From the NCBI GenBank assembly GCA_029204225.1, contig CM055097.1:53621592-53685591 (forward strand): 64,000 nucleotides of DNA. The letters run 5' to 3'. The notes under the pieces were generated by a model that made no database searches, was not told the origin of the DNA, and worked only from the letters and a program-made list of their open reading frames with translations. Below, piece by piece: positions 1-10,318 of the stretch (positions within the stretch are counted from its first letter, which is position 1; each line of letters begins with the position of its first letter). Position numbers and translations under genes: made by a program. This DNA comes from Diphasiastrum complanatum. Its lineage: Eukaryota; Streptophyta; Lycopodiopsida; Lycopodiales; Lycopodiaceae.

Positions 1-339
1 ATCAACAACGTAGAAATTTTCCACCAATATCTTTAATGTTTCATGTCGAAAATGCCAAGTCAAGTGTGGCGTGACTGGTGTGTAGGAAAACTGAGAAAAT
101 AAATCTAATAAGACTTGTATTAGAAACATATATCAAGATTATAACAAGGACTAATTTCAGGGACATATCTCATGAATGACAATAATAAATCCATAAAGAT
201 TTTCTAAATAAATACAATACCTTTTGTAAATTTGGAAGAGAGTCTTGTTGAGCCAGCCACATAAAGAATGATCTTTTGTTGAAGACTATATACTAACAAA
301 ATTTGTTTGTTGGGAGGACTGCACAAATAGGAGGAAGCA

Positions 340-680
340 AGGTATGTGCGTTGAATCGATATCGATAGTGAGTGATACGTTGAGTGTGCAGTGGGGGTGG
401 GGTATCGATTGGGCTCGTAGAAAGACTGATGGCAGTGCAGAAGAGAAAAGTGTGCGTGCGAAATCGATATCGACAGTGAGTGTGATACGTTGAGCGTGCA
501 GTGGGGTGAGGTATCGATTGGGCATGCAGAAAGACTGATGGCAGTGCGGGAGAGAGAAGTGTGCACGCGAAATCGATATCGAAGGAGAGAGTTATAGATT
601 GAACGTGTGATGGCATGGATCTGCCCTAATACGTAGTAAAGACATTGAAAGTCAATTAGTGCGTGCCGAATCGATATCAA
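340..680. repeat. 108-bp tandem repeat with ATCGATATCGAT core
   Basis: A palindromic core (aatcgatatcga) recurs at 354, 462, 571 and 669. The first three are spaced 108-109 bp apart with closely matching sequence between them (a GATACGTTGAG block, then GGTATCGATTGGG, then AAAGACTGATGGCAGTG); the fourth is degenerate. Open frames across it on the - strand arise from the repeat and do not look like a gene. Confidence 0.8.
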
Positions 681-719
681 GAGCATGAGAGTGAGCGAGT
701 GAGGAGATCATAAAATTTT

Positions 720-2340
720 TTAGGACTAAAATGAGGCTTTACATAAGATTGGGGGGATGGGACACATGGGCAATCATTAATGACTCTCATTACAATATGT
801 AATCATGATTGGGTCATATCAAATACAAATTTGGTGTCCATAAATTCTAGGATCTCGTAGAATCCGAAAGATTGTTTTTTAATGCGCGTTGAATCAATAT
901 CCTCTTGTTTTCCTATAATATCGAATCAACGTGTATTTTTTGGTCTACTTTTATTTGCGCCCTTGTTAACGCACGTTGAGACGATACTTGGACATTTTTC
1001 TCTTTATTATTATTACTATGTATTTCTCGACATCTTCGGAGGATAAACTGAGGGAACTCTTAGCTATCAGTGAAATCCTCTAAACAAATGGATTACGTTG
1101 CTTTCCTTTTCTTTTGTACCTTCGATTACGATGCAGATGATCTTGTAAGTTGAGACCTTATACTTTAGTTATTGTTCTATTTTTTGTGATTGTGATTTTC
1201 ACCTTCCAATCTAAATATATCTCTTATTGCTCTTCTTTACTAAATACCATCAAAGTAGATTCTTATGCTATAAGACGTGAAGGACTTTGCGAGGGATCTC
1301 GGTAGCTCTTGGGCACAAGAATACATCCCTTTCTTATTATTTGAAGAATGTTGTAAATAACGAAATTTTTATATATCATACGAGTTATAGTCCATTCGTC
1401 GTAGCCATTATAACGGTAATTAGAGCATTGTATGTTTGCTTAGGAGGCCACAATTATACCAAAGGAACATTCAAAATTGTTTTTGTTAAGAGGGATCTAG
1501 CTATTAAAATACTCGGTTATATCCCTGAAGATACCACAAAAAGATAATCTTCAATGGCCCTTTATTGGGATATATAGATATGAGCAAAAAGAAAAACATA
1601 CAATTTTAAGATCCATATGAAAGGAGATTGTTCCTTCATGACAATACCATGCATCTCAAACTTGGAGATGATGAAAATTGAAATTAAAAAGGATTATATA
1701 TATATACATGTTTTGCATTGTATCACGAGGATCTTTTTTTTTTTTTAATGAATTTGAATGCTTTATGAAAGATCATAACGTTTGGCGAGTTCTTAGCCTG
1801 ATATTTAATTGTGTTCATTTGTAGAACCACTGGAATAGTTGTACTAAATATTTATTTTTTAAATGATGTCCACCATGATTTGTGGCTCTATGAAATGCTC
1901 CTCTTGCTTGCCAATATGATTTTTCCATGCCTTGTGATGACCAGATACTTAAGCTCCCATATTCCTTTCAAAAATAAGTTGCATGATGAAGAAAGATGTG
2001 CTGCAAACAAGAGTTTAAATAAGTAACATCAGTTTCGAATGAGATAAGTACCATATAATGAATAGAACAATACCATCTATTGTGTAATGTGATCGTCTCC
2101 CGAACCTTTACCAAATTGTGGAGAGAAGCATCCTCACTTGATATTCACTACTTGCTAATGTGCTTGATTGTGTTTTCCTTTTGCTCTCAAGTTTGCAAGT
2201 TTTTGAGTTCCATGGTTAAAGTTTTTGCATTAGCAAGCACAAGGAGCATTTGAGCTAACCTCCACCCTCACTCTCTCCCTCTCCACCTTCTTTCTATTAC
2301 TATCTCCTCTCTTCTATTCTATTCTTCTCCTTCACAAAAT
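720..2340. other. Gene-free AT-rich stretch
   Basis: I see no gene here. Short open frames (for example 1287-1547 and 1811-2026) show no recognisable domain and no splice context. Two further sequences close to the GCGCGTTGAATCAATATC type occur near 885-980 and may be outliers of the upstream tandem repeat. Confidence 0.4.
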
Positions 2341-2350
2341 CATGATGAAT

Positions 2351-2812
2351 GTTAGTTTAGTGGAATGGAGTTAGGGGTGTGCAGTATTAGTGGTGATAGA
2401 GTTAGAGAAAAAGTAGAGAACTATCTAAAAGTAGCATCTATTCATAGTTAGGCACCTATCCAGTGTTCTAACTCTTGTTGACAAGCGGGAGGGCTACTAC
2501 TACGCAAGACCATCGACCCTACAATATACAAGCATAATCAAGCTATGTAAGTATTTTTTTAATCAATCAGAGTTTATCTATAACCAGCGTTATCACGCTC
2601 AGCAAGTTGAAGTTATTACTTCAAGTCATTGTACTCAATGTTGATAATAATCAGAGTGCAATTTTTGTCTCACTACTGTATTGTTCATTTGCGCAATGTG
2701 TGTGAATCATTCTACTTGGATATTTCTACTGCTAACTGTTGTGTTTCCGTTCCTACATGCCTACCCTTAAGATTCGAGCTTCCGCTGCCAGTCATCCCCA
2801 CATTCTACGACA
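2351..2812 (+). mobile_element. Candidate degenerate copia LTR
   Basis: The sequence starts TGTTAG and ends ACGACA. It is followed immediately (2813-2824) by tcgtattagagc, which matches 10 of 12 bases of the usual copia primer-binding site (TGGTATCAGAGC). A copia gag reading starts 130 bp downstream. No second LTR copy was found, so the left edge is a guess. Confidence 0.3.
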
Positions 2813-2956
2813 TCGTATTAGAGCGGGCACTTCAGTAATCTGCATTTCTATAGCAGATTATCAGTCTTGTTTCTATCAAGACGTCTTTCTAGCAAACACG
2901 CAACCAACAATATTCCGACAATCGTTGTTTCTAGCAATGATCTAGTCCAACCAGAA

Positions 2957-3520
2957 TGGATCCATCATCTAGTTCATCTCTCATTGACAAACTTGATGGA
3001 GGTAACTACCATCTCTGGAAATTCAAGATGAAGGTTATACTTCTAGCCAAAGAACTGTGGGACATTGTTGATGGCACATAACTTAAACCAGAAGGTGATG
3101 CAGCCATCATCACCAAGTGGAGACTAAGAAATGGCAAAGCATTTGCCATGATCACCCTCAACATCAAGGATACTCAGATCAGCCACATACATGCTGCTCA
3201 GACCGCTAAGGATGCATGAGACTCTCCTAGCAACTCTCTACGACATTAGAGACATTACATCCAAACTTCATCTGAGGAAGAAATTCTTCACCCTCACAAT
3301 GTCTGATGTAGATAGTGTTTTGAGTCATCTCAACACGTTCAAAAATATTATGGAGCAAATGACTAGAACTGTCTCAGTCATAGATGATTGTCCCCCGATT
3401 GATGCTGAGGGGCATAATACCATTCAACCACAAGATGATGATCTGCCATGGAAGTCCTGTATGAAGGCAATGGCCAAGTGGAGGTTGCCTGTCCAGCCAA
3501 AGACATGAGTCAAAAGAAAG
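2957..3520 (+). pseudogene. Degenerate Ty1/copia gag
   Basis: The + strand reads MDPSSSSSLIDKLDGGNY, then LWKFKMKVILLAKELWDIVDG, the usual start of a copia Gag (substrate-like 'KLDGxNYxxWKFKMxxxL' pattern), broken by stop codons near 3079 and 3217. A later part (3191-3508) reads LRKKFFTLTMSDVDSVLSHL, matching the gag segment that normally precedes the zinc knuckle. No knuckle, protease or polymerase follows, so this is a decayed 5' fragment. It lies downstream of a primer-binding-like site at 2813. Confidence 0.6.
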
Positions 3521-3879
3521 ACTATTGGACTAGAGGCTGAGGTTGAAGACATTGCGGCATTCCAAAGATGATACTCCAGTGAGACTTGCGACATTCCAAG
3601 GATGATACTCCCATGAGACCTGCAGACCCATTTGTTGATGTTGATAAGATTGTTTCTGGTAAGGAACAGTCGCTACTTGGTACTCCTACTAATGCATAAC
3701 TAGTGTTTTATGATACTGGTGACACCACACCACAAGATGTTTGACTAGAGACACCAGTAATGGTGTCATCTATTGATGCTGAACAATGGCTTTGCAGCCA
3801 AATGTGTTGATACCAAATGGGGTGACACTTGGATTGAGAGAACCCTGTTGTAGAAGGCACAAATGCTAAAGAGTCTTAC

Positions 3880-4130
3880 TGGAAGAGGTTAGGTGGAATG
3901 AACGGTCCACCACCAGGCTGACTAGCAGAGGAAGATGGAAATCCAAATGGAGGGGTAGTCCCAAATGAAGGAAAAACAGGAGCTTTACCAGGACCATGAG
4001 GCTGTAAAGAATCAATCTATGACTACATAGTAGCAAAGCCCGTCATAACGGTATCGAAGCGAAGAACGAGGCCAGAAAGGGTCTCATCCACGCAACGAAA
4101 CTGATCGGATAAGGTTTCTTGAGTAGACAT
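3880..4130 (-). pseudogene. Ty3/gypsy-type gag N-terminus remnant
   Basis: On the - strand from 4130 the frame reads MSTQETLSDQFRCVDETLSG, then a stop, then a proline- and glycine-rich stretch (PGKAPVFPSFGTTPPFGFPS). This low-complexity Pro/Gly linker after a short helical start is seen in many plant gypsy Gag proteins, but the match is by style rather than a catalytic motif. Two stop codons interrupt it. It could also be part of another retroelement. Confidence 0.35.
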
Positions 4131-4259
4131 AGTGGGGGTCCCAGTCCTGCCACATTATCCGGATTCAGGTTTATCACACAGCCTCTAAATTTACATTGGG
4201 TCAAAGAATCTAGTGTCAGACATGGAATTTGAAAGAAATTGTTTTAGCCACATGAGTAA

Positions 4260-4457
4260 TCGAAGGAGATAATCAAATGGAAAATGGACAAGTATGATTG
4301 GATAAGAATCTTCTTGCTTTAGCACCTCCAATTAATGGCTTATTAGGAATATTTTCCTTTTTTTGAAAGAGTTTGTCATTTTTTTTCAATGGTGACATTC
4401 CCTTTATGTAGTCATGCCTTTGACAGAAGTTCTTTCAATCTCTTAATAGTTGCTTTA
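4260..4457 (-). pseudogene. C-terminal piece of unknown split gene, cut off by copia
   Basis: This is the continuation of the gene at 10319-12223, on the other side of the copia insertion. With the copia and one copy of the 5-bp target duplication removed, the - strand frame runs without a shift from 10319 into 4457 (…SESVAK | ATIKRLKELLSKA), then meets a TGA, then LHKGNVTIEK. A frame-shifted stretch follows: NDKLFQKKENIPNKPLIGG and AKARRFLSNH. I do not recognise the family. The stop and shift say it was already decaying. Confidence 0.45.
4453..4457. repeat. Left target-site duplication (cttta) of copia 1
   Basis: The five bases cttta precede the left LTR and are repeated exactly at 10319-10323 after the right LTR, as expected for integrase-mediated insertion. 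Confidence 0.95.
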
Positions 4458-5110
4458 TGTGAAAAATTGTCAACTAGTAGTATTTTCCTAACTTGAGATT
4501 TTGTAGGCCTATGGCCAAATAAAAGTTAGAGATAGGTTCATACATGTATGTAGAGGCCCAAAGTATGTGTACACTACTTTTGAGGTCACATTAATTAGAG
4601 GAGGTCGAGTGTGGAGCTCTTCTATTGGCTCATAATTTGGTGCATTCCTATTTGACCAAATTTCTAGGTATATGGGTGAATCCTATTGGACCCCAATTTT
4701 AGCCTATCATAAGACAAGTGGCCAAGAGGCACTATGGCTGCTATAAATAGCCATCTCCACGAGTATGTACATATCTCATTTTCATTCTATTGAATGAATG
4801 TTATGCTCTTTGAAGGTCCATCTTCTTCTCTCTCACTTTTTTGTTCATATCTTGCATTCTAGCCACTAGAATTGTGATTTCTTTGTTGCTATGGCTTCAC
4901 ACGTGTGAAATGCAGGTTGTAGGCTCTGAAGTACGGACAGGGACAGCAAGTTTCTGTTTGTGGAAGCTTATGATCAGATTTTGATGTTTAGTTGATGTTT
5001 AGTATGCTTAACATCACAATTTCTATCATTTTTTCAATCTAGATGTGCATAACTTCCATGGCCAAGATCTTTATGAAACTTTAGCATCTTTTGGATCTGA
5101 GTTTTTCACA
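4458..5110 (+). repeat. 5' LTR of copia 1
   Basis: Begins TGTGAAAAATTG and ends TTTTTCACA. It holds a TATA box (ctataaatag, 4741-4750) 3' of the middle of the LTR region that would form U3, and should drive the element transcript. Confidence 0.95.
4741..4750 (+). promoter_or_regulatory. TATA box of copia 1 LTR
   Basis: ctataaatag is a near-ideal plant TATA element. The same sequence recurs in the right LTR at about 9949-9958. Transcription would start roughly 30 bp downstream; that position is inferred. Confidence 0.6.
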
Positions 5111-5122
5111 TGGTATCAGAGC
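5111..5122 (+). promoter_or_regulatory. Primer-binding site of copia 1 (initiator tRNA-Met)
   Basis: tggtatcagagc abuts the LTR end and is the standard sequence complementary to the 3' end of initiator methionine tRNA used by plant copia elements. Confidence 0.9.
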
Positions 5123-5719
5123 ATTAGGCGGCCAAATGTGCAGGTTTTGCCAGATTTAGAAGAGATTTGTGGGCGAGTTTGCTTTTGTAGCATTCCAATC
5201 AAGTTTCTAGCTAAAAATCTTGTTGATTTATGTGTAGAAATTGGATCTTTGTGATCAAAACATCATTTGTATGCATTTCAATTGAAGTAGGGCGAATTCC
5301 CTCTGTACTTATCAGAATAAGGAGACAAAAATTGTTTTGGAAAGAGGGAGATGCAAGATCCAACAAGATCCTATTAGTTTTCCATTCTAGCATATAGTTT
5401 TTTGATTCAATTTCTTGCTTCTTCATGTCAAAAACTTCAAAATTGATGTAACCCTCTGATTTTCAGTTTGCTGAATGATTCAAGAGTGTATTTCAATCTT
5501 AGGAGTGAGGGAAAAGCAAGTATATTGAGGTTTGGTCTTGGTTTGATCAAGAAATCATAAAACTAGTGGCTAAAATTAAGGAAAAAGTGAGGAAAAGAGA
5601 GAAAAAGTAAGGTTTTAGGTTCCAAATCTTTGTGATTTCTTCTTGTGTTTCATTTGTTGATTCAAGAGAGTGCTTAGTGCATTGGAACAGGTCAAAGATC
5701 AGAGATCAATCATTGCAAC

Positions 5720-8700
5720 ATGGCTACAAATGGAGGCTACATGTTGGAAAGCAATGATAGGCTTACCTCCCTCAACTATTCTACTTGGAAAGTAAGGATG
5801 GAGTCTTTGCTTGAGATGAATGAGTTGATGGATATTGTTGTAGGTGTGGAGGAGAGACCTTTGGCACCTCAAGAACAATTGAGGTATGACAAGAGGGCAA
5901 AGAAAGCCCTTCACATGATCAAGATGAATGTGACAAATGAGCTTATCAAAGAGGTTGGTAAGTGCACATCATCTAGTGAAGCTTGGGAAGCCTTGAAGAA
6001 GGTTTATGAATCCAAGTCTACTTCTAGAGTGTTGACTTTAAGAAGGCAAATCTTTTCTTGTATGCAAAAGAAGAGTGAGAATGGACATGCTTTTGTTTTG
6101 AGAGTTAAAGCATTGAATGATGAGTTAGCATGCATTAATGATGGCATAAATAATGAGGAGCTTGTTCAAGTGATTCTCAATGGCTTGTTGGATGATCATG
6201 CTAATCTTGTTCAAAGTTATGCTATCCAAAAATGTTTACCAAGTGTTGGAGACTTGCAAGAGGTCTTGTTGGCTGAAGAATTCAGGTTGCAAGCAAGAGT
6301 GGGAGCATCTTCTACATCTCAAGGAGGAGAAGAGGAGGCAATGTTCTCTAAAGGCAAGTTCAAGGGCAAAGGTAAAAGCAATTGGTCTAAAGGGCAAGAC
6401 CAAGGTGAGCACTCTACTTTTGGCAAAAAGAAGGATAGATCTAAGCTAAAATGTTTCTATTGTGGAGTCAAAGGGCATTTTGCTAGTGATTGTTTTAAGA
6501 AAAAGAGGGATCAAGGGGAAAAGCAAACCAATCTAACTATTGATGAGGGTGGGGATGAGCTTCTTTCAAATGATGCTTTTGTTATGTCATCTTGCTTGTT
6601 GGCTAATCATGGAGACATTGATCCTTGGTGGATTGATAGTGGAGCCACTTCTCATATGACATATCATAAAGAGTATTTTTCATCTTTAATGGCATTTGAT
6701 GGTGATAGGAAGGTAATCTATACCGCAAATGATGGTGAGTGTGCAATCAAGGGGATTGGCACAATTCCTATTTCACTTTCTACAAATAGGAATATAGAAT
6801 TGAAAGATGTTTTGCTCATTCCATCCATTACCAAGAACTTACTTAGTGTAAGCCAAATGCTTGACAAAGGATTCAAAGTTGAGTTTGATGGTGATGCTTG
6901 CTTGATCAAAAAGGGGTGTAGTATCATTGCAAAAGGGAAAAGGCAAGGGAAATTGTTCAAGCTTGATGCATGTGTTGTTGCTAACCAAGTTGGATGCATG
7001 GCAAATGAACAAATGTCAATTCAAGAGGTATGGCATAAAAGGATGGGACATCTCAACTACAAGGCCTTGGAGGTAATAGCCAAAAAGGAGGTAGTAAGGG
7101 GACTTCCCAAGTCTCTTACTTGCTTGAATCATGTTTGTGAAGAATGTGCTTTGTCTAAATCACATAGATTGCCATATACTAGATCTATATCTAGATCTAA
7201 GATGCCTTTTTCTCTCTTGCATTCGGATATTCATGGTGTTACTACAATTAGCAATGGAGGTGCTAAGATGTATGTAACTTTCATTGATGATTTTAGTAGA
7301 TTTTGTTGGGTTTATCTACTAAAGAGCAAGGATGAGGTGTTTGATGTGTTTGTCAAGTTCAAAGTTGCTATTGAGACTCAATTTACAACCAAAATCAAAT
7401 GCTTGAGGAGCGACAATGGTGGTGAATACATTTCTAACAAATTCAAAGCCTTTTGCGATGAGCATGGGATCAAGAGGGAGTACACATGTCCAAGAACACC
7501 ACAACAAAATGGAGTGGCCGAGAGGAAGAATAGAACCTTGTGTGAGAGTGCAAAGGCAATGAGATTGAATGCTAATCTTCCTAAACCTTTTTGGAGTGAT
7601 GCTTTGTTGTGTGCAAATTTCCTATGCAATAGATGGCCAAGTGTTGTATTGGAAGGAAAAACCCCTTTTGAAGCTTTGTTTGGTACGAAGCCTAATGTCA
7701 AGTTTCTAAGAACTTTTGGATGCATTTGCTACTTCAACATTACTCTTGATGATAGAACTAAGGAGGATCCATCTTCAAGAAAGGGCATTTTTGTTGGTTA
7801 TAGTGAAGTAAGCAAAGCATATAGGATTTATGTTCCTTCAATCAAGAAAGTGTTCACAAGTAGGGATGTCATTTTTGATGAAGGTAACATTCCAAAAGTT
7901 GTTTCAAGTGATGATGGTGTTGTTGCAACTAATGTGCTTGATGACAATGGAGTTGATGACACATTGGATGTGGATGTTGAAGAAGCCTCTTCAAGTCAAA
8001 TTCCAAGGAGAACTCCAAGGCATAAAGTGAAACCCTCAAGGCTCACTTATGATGGCAAAGGTAAGCAAGTGGTGGATGGATCCAACTATGCTTTCCTAAC
8101 TTCTTTTGATGTACCTTCATGTGTAGATGAAGCAAGGCAAGAAGAGGAATGGATCCAAGCAATGGATCTTGAGTTTGAAGCACTTATGAAGAACAACACA
8201 TGGAGATTGGTGGAGCTTCCAAAGGGCAAAAGTGCAATTGGATGCAAATGGATCTTCAAGGTAAAGACAAATCAAGATGGATCTATCAACAAGTTGAAGG
8301 CAAGGTTGGTGGCTAAAGGTTATGCTCAAGAGCATGGCATTGACTATGAGGAAACCTTTGCACCCGTGGCAAAGATGGTGAGCATAAGAGTAATCATTTC
8401 CCTTGCAACTCTTTATGGATGGGATCTTTGGCAATTAGACATTTCTAATGCTTTCTTGAATGGTGATCTTGAAGAGGAAGTCTACATGGAGCAACCCGAG
8501 AGCTATGTTTCTCATAGCAAGCCTAATCATGTGTGTTTTCTACAAAAAAGTTTGTATGGTCTTAAGCAAGCACCAAGGAGTTGGTATGCTAGGCTTAACT
8601 CTTTTCTACTTTCTCAAAACTTCACTATGAGTGAGTATGATCATTCACTTTACTTTAGAATTAGTGCTAATGATGTTACAATCCTTCTAATTTATGTGGA

Positions 8701-9670
8701 TGACATTATTTTAAGTGGAGGGAACAAGGAAGATATAGAAGATATCAAGAAAGCACTAAAAAAGGAATTTGAAGTGCATGATCTTGGTCTTTTGAGCTAT
8801 ATCTTAGGAATAGAAGTAATTAGAACTTCTCAAATCACTTTTATTTCACAAGAGAAGTATGCTATTTCTATTCTCAATAGATTTCATATGGTAGATGCAA
8901 ATCCTATTGATACACCTATGGAATCACATGTAAAGCTAACTATAAGAGGTAATGAAAGATCCTTCGAGGACATTACTCTCTATAGGAAGCTAATAGGTTC
9001 TCTTATATATCTAACCATCACAAGACCTGATTTATCTTATTGTGTTGGTAGATTAAGCCAATTCATGCAAGATCCTAGCATAGAACATTGGAAACTAGGA
9101 AAGAGGATCTTGAGATACATCTCGGGAACAAAAGATTTTGGCATTGTTTATAGAGGCTCATCACCTAACTTATTTGGTTTTTCAGATTCAGATTTTGCAG
9201 GAGACCTTATGGATAGAAAATCCATAAATGCACATGCTATTTTCATAGGTGATGGAGCTATCTCATGGATGTCGAAGAAACAAGCAACTATATCACTTTC
9301 TTCTAGTGAGGCCGAGTACAAAGCTTTGACATCATGCACAAAGGAGATGGTGTGGATCAAGAGGATGATTATGGAGCTTCATTTGCTGGATTTTTCAGAG
9401 AGTCCAATCATCTTTTGTGACAACCTTTCAGCCCAAAGTCTAGCAAGCAATCCGGTTTTCCATGCAAGGAGCAAACATATCGAGGTGGCTTACCATTTTG
9501 TGAGAGAACAAGTGTTGGCAAAAGAGATCAAGCTTGAACATGTCCCATCAAAGGAATGTGTGGCTGATATCTTTACCAAAGCATTGGGAAAGGACTTATT
9601 TTTCAAGCATAGAACAAGTCTTGGTGTACTTTCTAAATCTATGCTAAAACTAGTTGAAGAGGGAGTGTGA
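5720..9670 (+). CDS. Copia 1 gag-pol polyprotein, 1316 aa, intact
   Basis: Encodes the proteins for reverse transcription and integration. Gag comes first (start MATNGGYMLES), with a CX2CX4HX4C zinc knuckle at residues 245-258 (CFYCGVKGHFASDC). The protease has DSG at 306-308 in WWIDSGATSH. The integrase zinc region begins near W438 (WHKRMGHLNYK), and the catalytic triad is D503, D565 and E601, with 35 residues between the last two. Reverse transcriptase spans roughly 820-1065 with YVDD at 992-995. RNase H has FSDSDFAGD near 1155 and SSSEAEYKAL near 1194. The order protease-integrase-RT-RNase H is the copia order. The frame ends KLVEEGV, its TGA lying inside the first bases of the right LTR. 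Every catalytic residue I can check is present, so it looks functional. The start was chosen because the matching ATG starts the gag of copia 2. Confidence 0.96.
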   Translation: MATNGGYMLESNDRLTSLNYSTWKVRMESLLEMNELMDIVVGVEERPLAPQEQLRYDKRAKKALHMIKMNVTNELIKEVGKCTSSSEAWEALKKVYESKSTSRVLTLRRQIFSCMQKKSENGHAFVLRVKALNDELACINDGINNEELVQVILNGLLDDHANLVQSYAIQKCLPSVGDLQEVLLAEEFRLQARVGASSTSQGGEEEAMFSKGKFKGKGKSNWSKGQDQGEHSTFGKKKDRSKLKCFYCGVKGHFASDCFKKKRDQGEKQTNLTIDEGGDELLSNDAFVMSSCLLANHGDIDPWWIDSGATSHMTYHKEYFSSLMAFDGDRKVIYTANDGECAIKGIGTIPISLSTNRNIELKDVLLIPSITKNLLSVSQMLDKGFKVEFDGDACLIKKGCSIIAKGKRQGKLFKLDACVVANQVGCMANEQMSIQEVWHKRMGHLNYKALEVIAKKEVVRGLPKSLTCLNHVCEECALSKSHRLPYTRSISRSKMPFSLLHSDIHGVTTISNGGAKMYVTFIDDFSRFCWVYLLKSKDEVFDVFVKFKVAIETQFTTKIKCLRSDNGGEYISNKFKAFCDEHGIKREYTCPRTPQQNGVAERKNRTLCESAKAMRLNANLPKPFWSDALLCANFLCNRWPSVVLEGKTPFEALFGTKPNVKFLRTFGCICYFNITLDDRTKEDPSSRKGIFVGYSEVSKAYRIYVPSIKKVFTSRDVIFDEGNIPKVVSSDDGVVATNVLDDNGVDDTLDVDVEEASSSQIPRRTPRHKVKPSRLTYDGKGKQVVDGSNYAFLTSFDVPSCVDEARQEEEWIQAMDLEFEALMKNNTWRLVELPKGKSAIGCKWIFKVKTNQDGSINKLKARLVAKGYAQEHGIDYEETFAPVAKMVSIRVIISLATLYGWDLWQLDISNAFLNGDLEEEVYMEQPESYVSHSKPNHVCFLQKSLYGLKQAPRSWYARLNSFLLSQNFTMSEYDHSLYFRISANDVTILLIYVDDIILSGGNKEDIEDIKKALKKEFEVHDLGLLSYILGIEVIRTSQITFISQEKYAISILNRFHMVDANPIDTPMESHVKLTIRGNERSFEDITLYRKLIGSLIYLTITRPDLSYCVGRLSQFMQDPSIEHWKLGKRILRYISGTKDFGIVYRGSSPNLFGFSDSDFAGDLMDRKSINAHAIFIGDGAISWMSKKQATISLSSSEAEYKALTSCTKEMVWIKRMIMELHLLDFSESPIIFCDNLSAQSLASNPVFHARSKHIEVAYHFVREQVLAKEIKLEHVPSKECVADIFTKALGKDLFFKHRTSLGVLSKSMLKLVEEGV
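9656..9665 (+). promoter_or_regulatory. Polypurine tract of copia 1
   Basis: gaagagggag lies directly before the right LTR and overlaps the last codons of the ORF. It would prime plus-strand DNA synthesis. Copia 2 carries the same tract. Confidence 0.85.
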
Positions 9671-10318
9671 AAAATTGTCAACTAGTAGTATTTTCCTAAC
9701 TTGAGATTTTGTAGGCCTATGGCCAAATAAAAGTTAGAGATAGGTTCATACATGTATGTAGAGGCCCAAAGTATGTGTACACTACTTTTGAGGTCACATT
9801 AATTAGAGGAGGTCGAGTGTGGAGCTCTTCTATTGGCTCATAATTTGGTGCATTCCTATTTGACCAAATTTCTAGGTATATGGGTGAATCCTATTGGACC
9901 CCAATTTTAGCCTATCATAAGACAAGTGGCCAAGAGGCACTATGGCTGCTATAAATAGCCATCTCCACGAGTATGTACATATCTCATTTTCATTCTATTG
10001 AATGAATGTTATGCTCTTTGAAGGTCCATCTTCTTCTCTCTCACTTTTTTGTTCATATCTTGCATTCTAGCCACTAGAATTGTGATTTCTTTGTTGCTAT
10101 GGCTTCACACGTGTGAAATGCAGGTTGTAGGCTCTGAAGTACGGACAGGGACAGCAAGTTTCTGTTTGTGGAAGCTTATGATCAGATTTTGATGTTTAGT
10201 TGATGTTTAGTATGCTTAACATCACAATTTCTATCATTTTTTCAATCTAGATGTGCATAACTTCCATGGCCAAGATCTTTATGAAACTTTAGCATCTTTT
10301 GGATCTGAGTTTTTCACA
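9666..10318 (+). repeat. 3' LTR of copia 1
   Basis: Matches the left LTR over its whole 653 bp by eye, from TGTGAAAAATTG to TTTTTCACA, and is followed by the target duplication cttta at 10319-10323. Confidence 0.95.

Larger units (their letters stand above)
4458..10318 (+). mobile_element. Complete Ty1/copia LTR retrotransposon (copia 1)
   Basis: A 5861-bp element with two 653-bp LTRs (TGTGAA…TTCACA), 5-bp target duplication cttta, a primer-binding site directly after the left LTR, a purine tract (gaagagggag) directly before the right LTR and one uninterrupted gag-pol ORF. By eye the LTRs are the same length and I found no difference between them, so the insertion should be young. All parts needed for autonomous movement are visible. 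It interrupts an older - strand gene of unknown family. Confidence 0.97.

Noticed and set aside
7378-7725. Antisense ORF inside copia 1 pol
   Set aside because: Shadow of the intact gag-pol frame.
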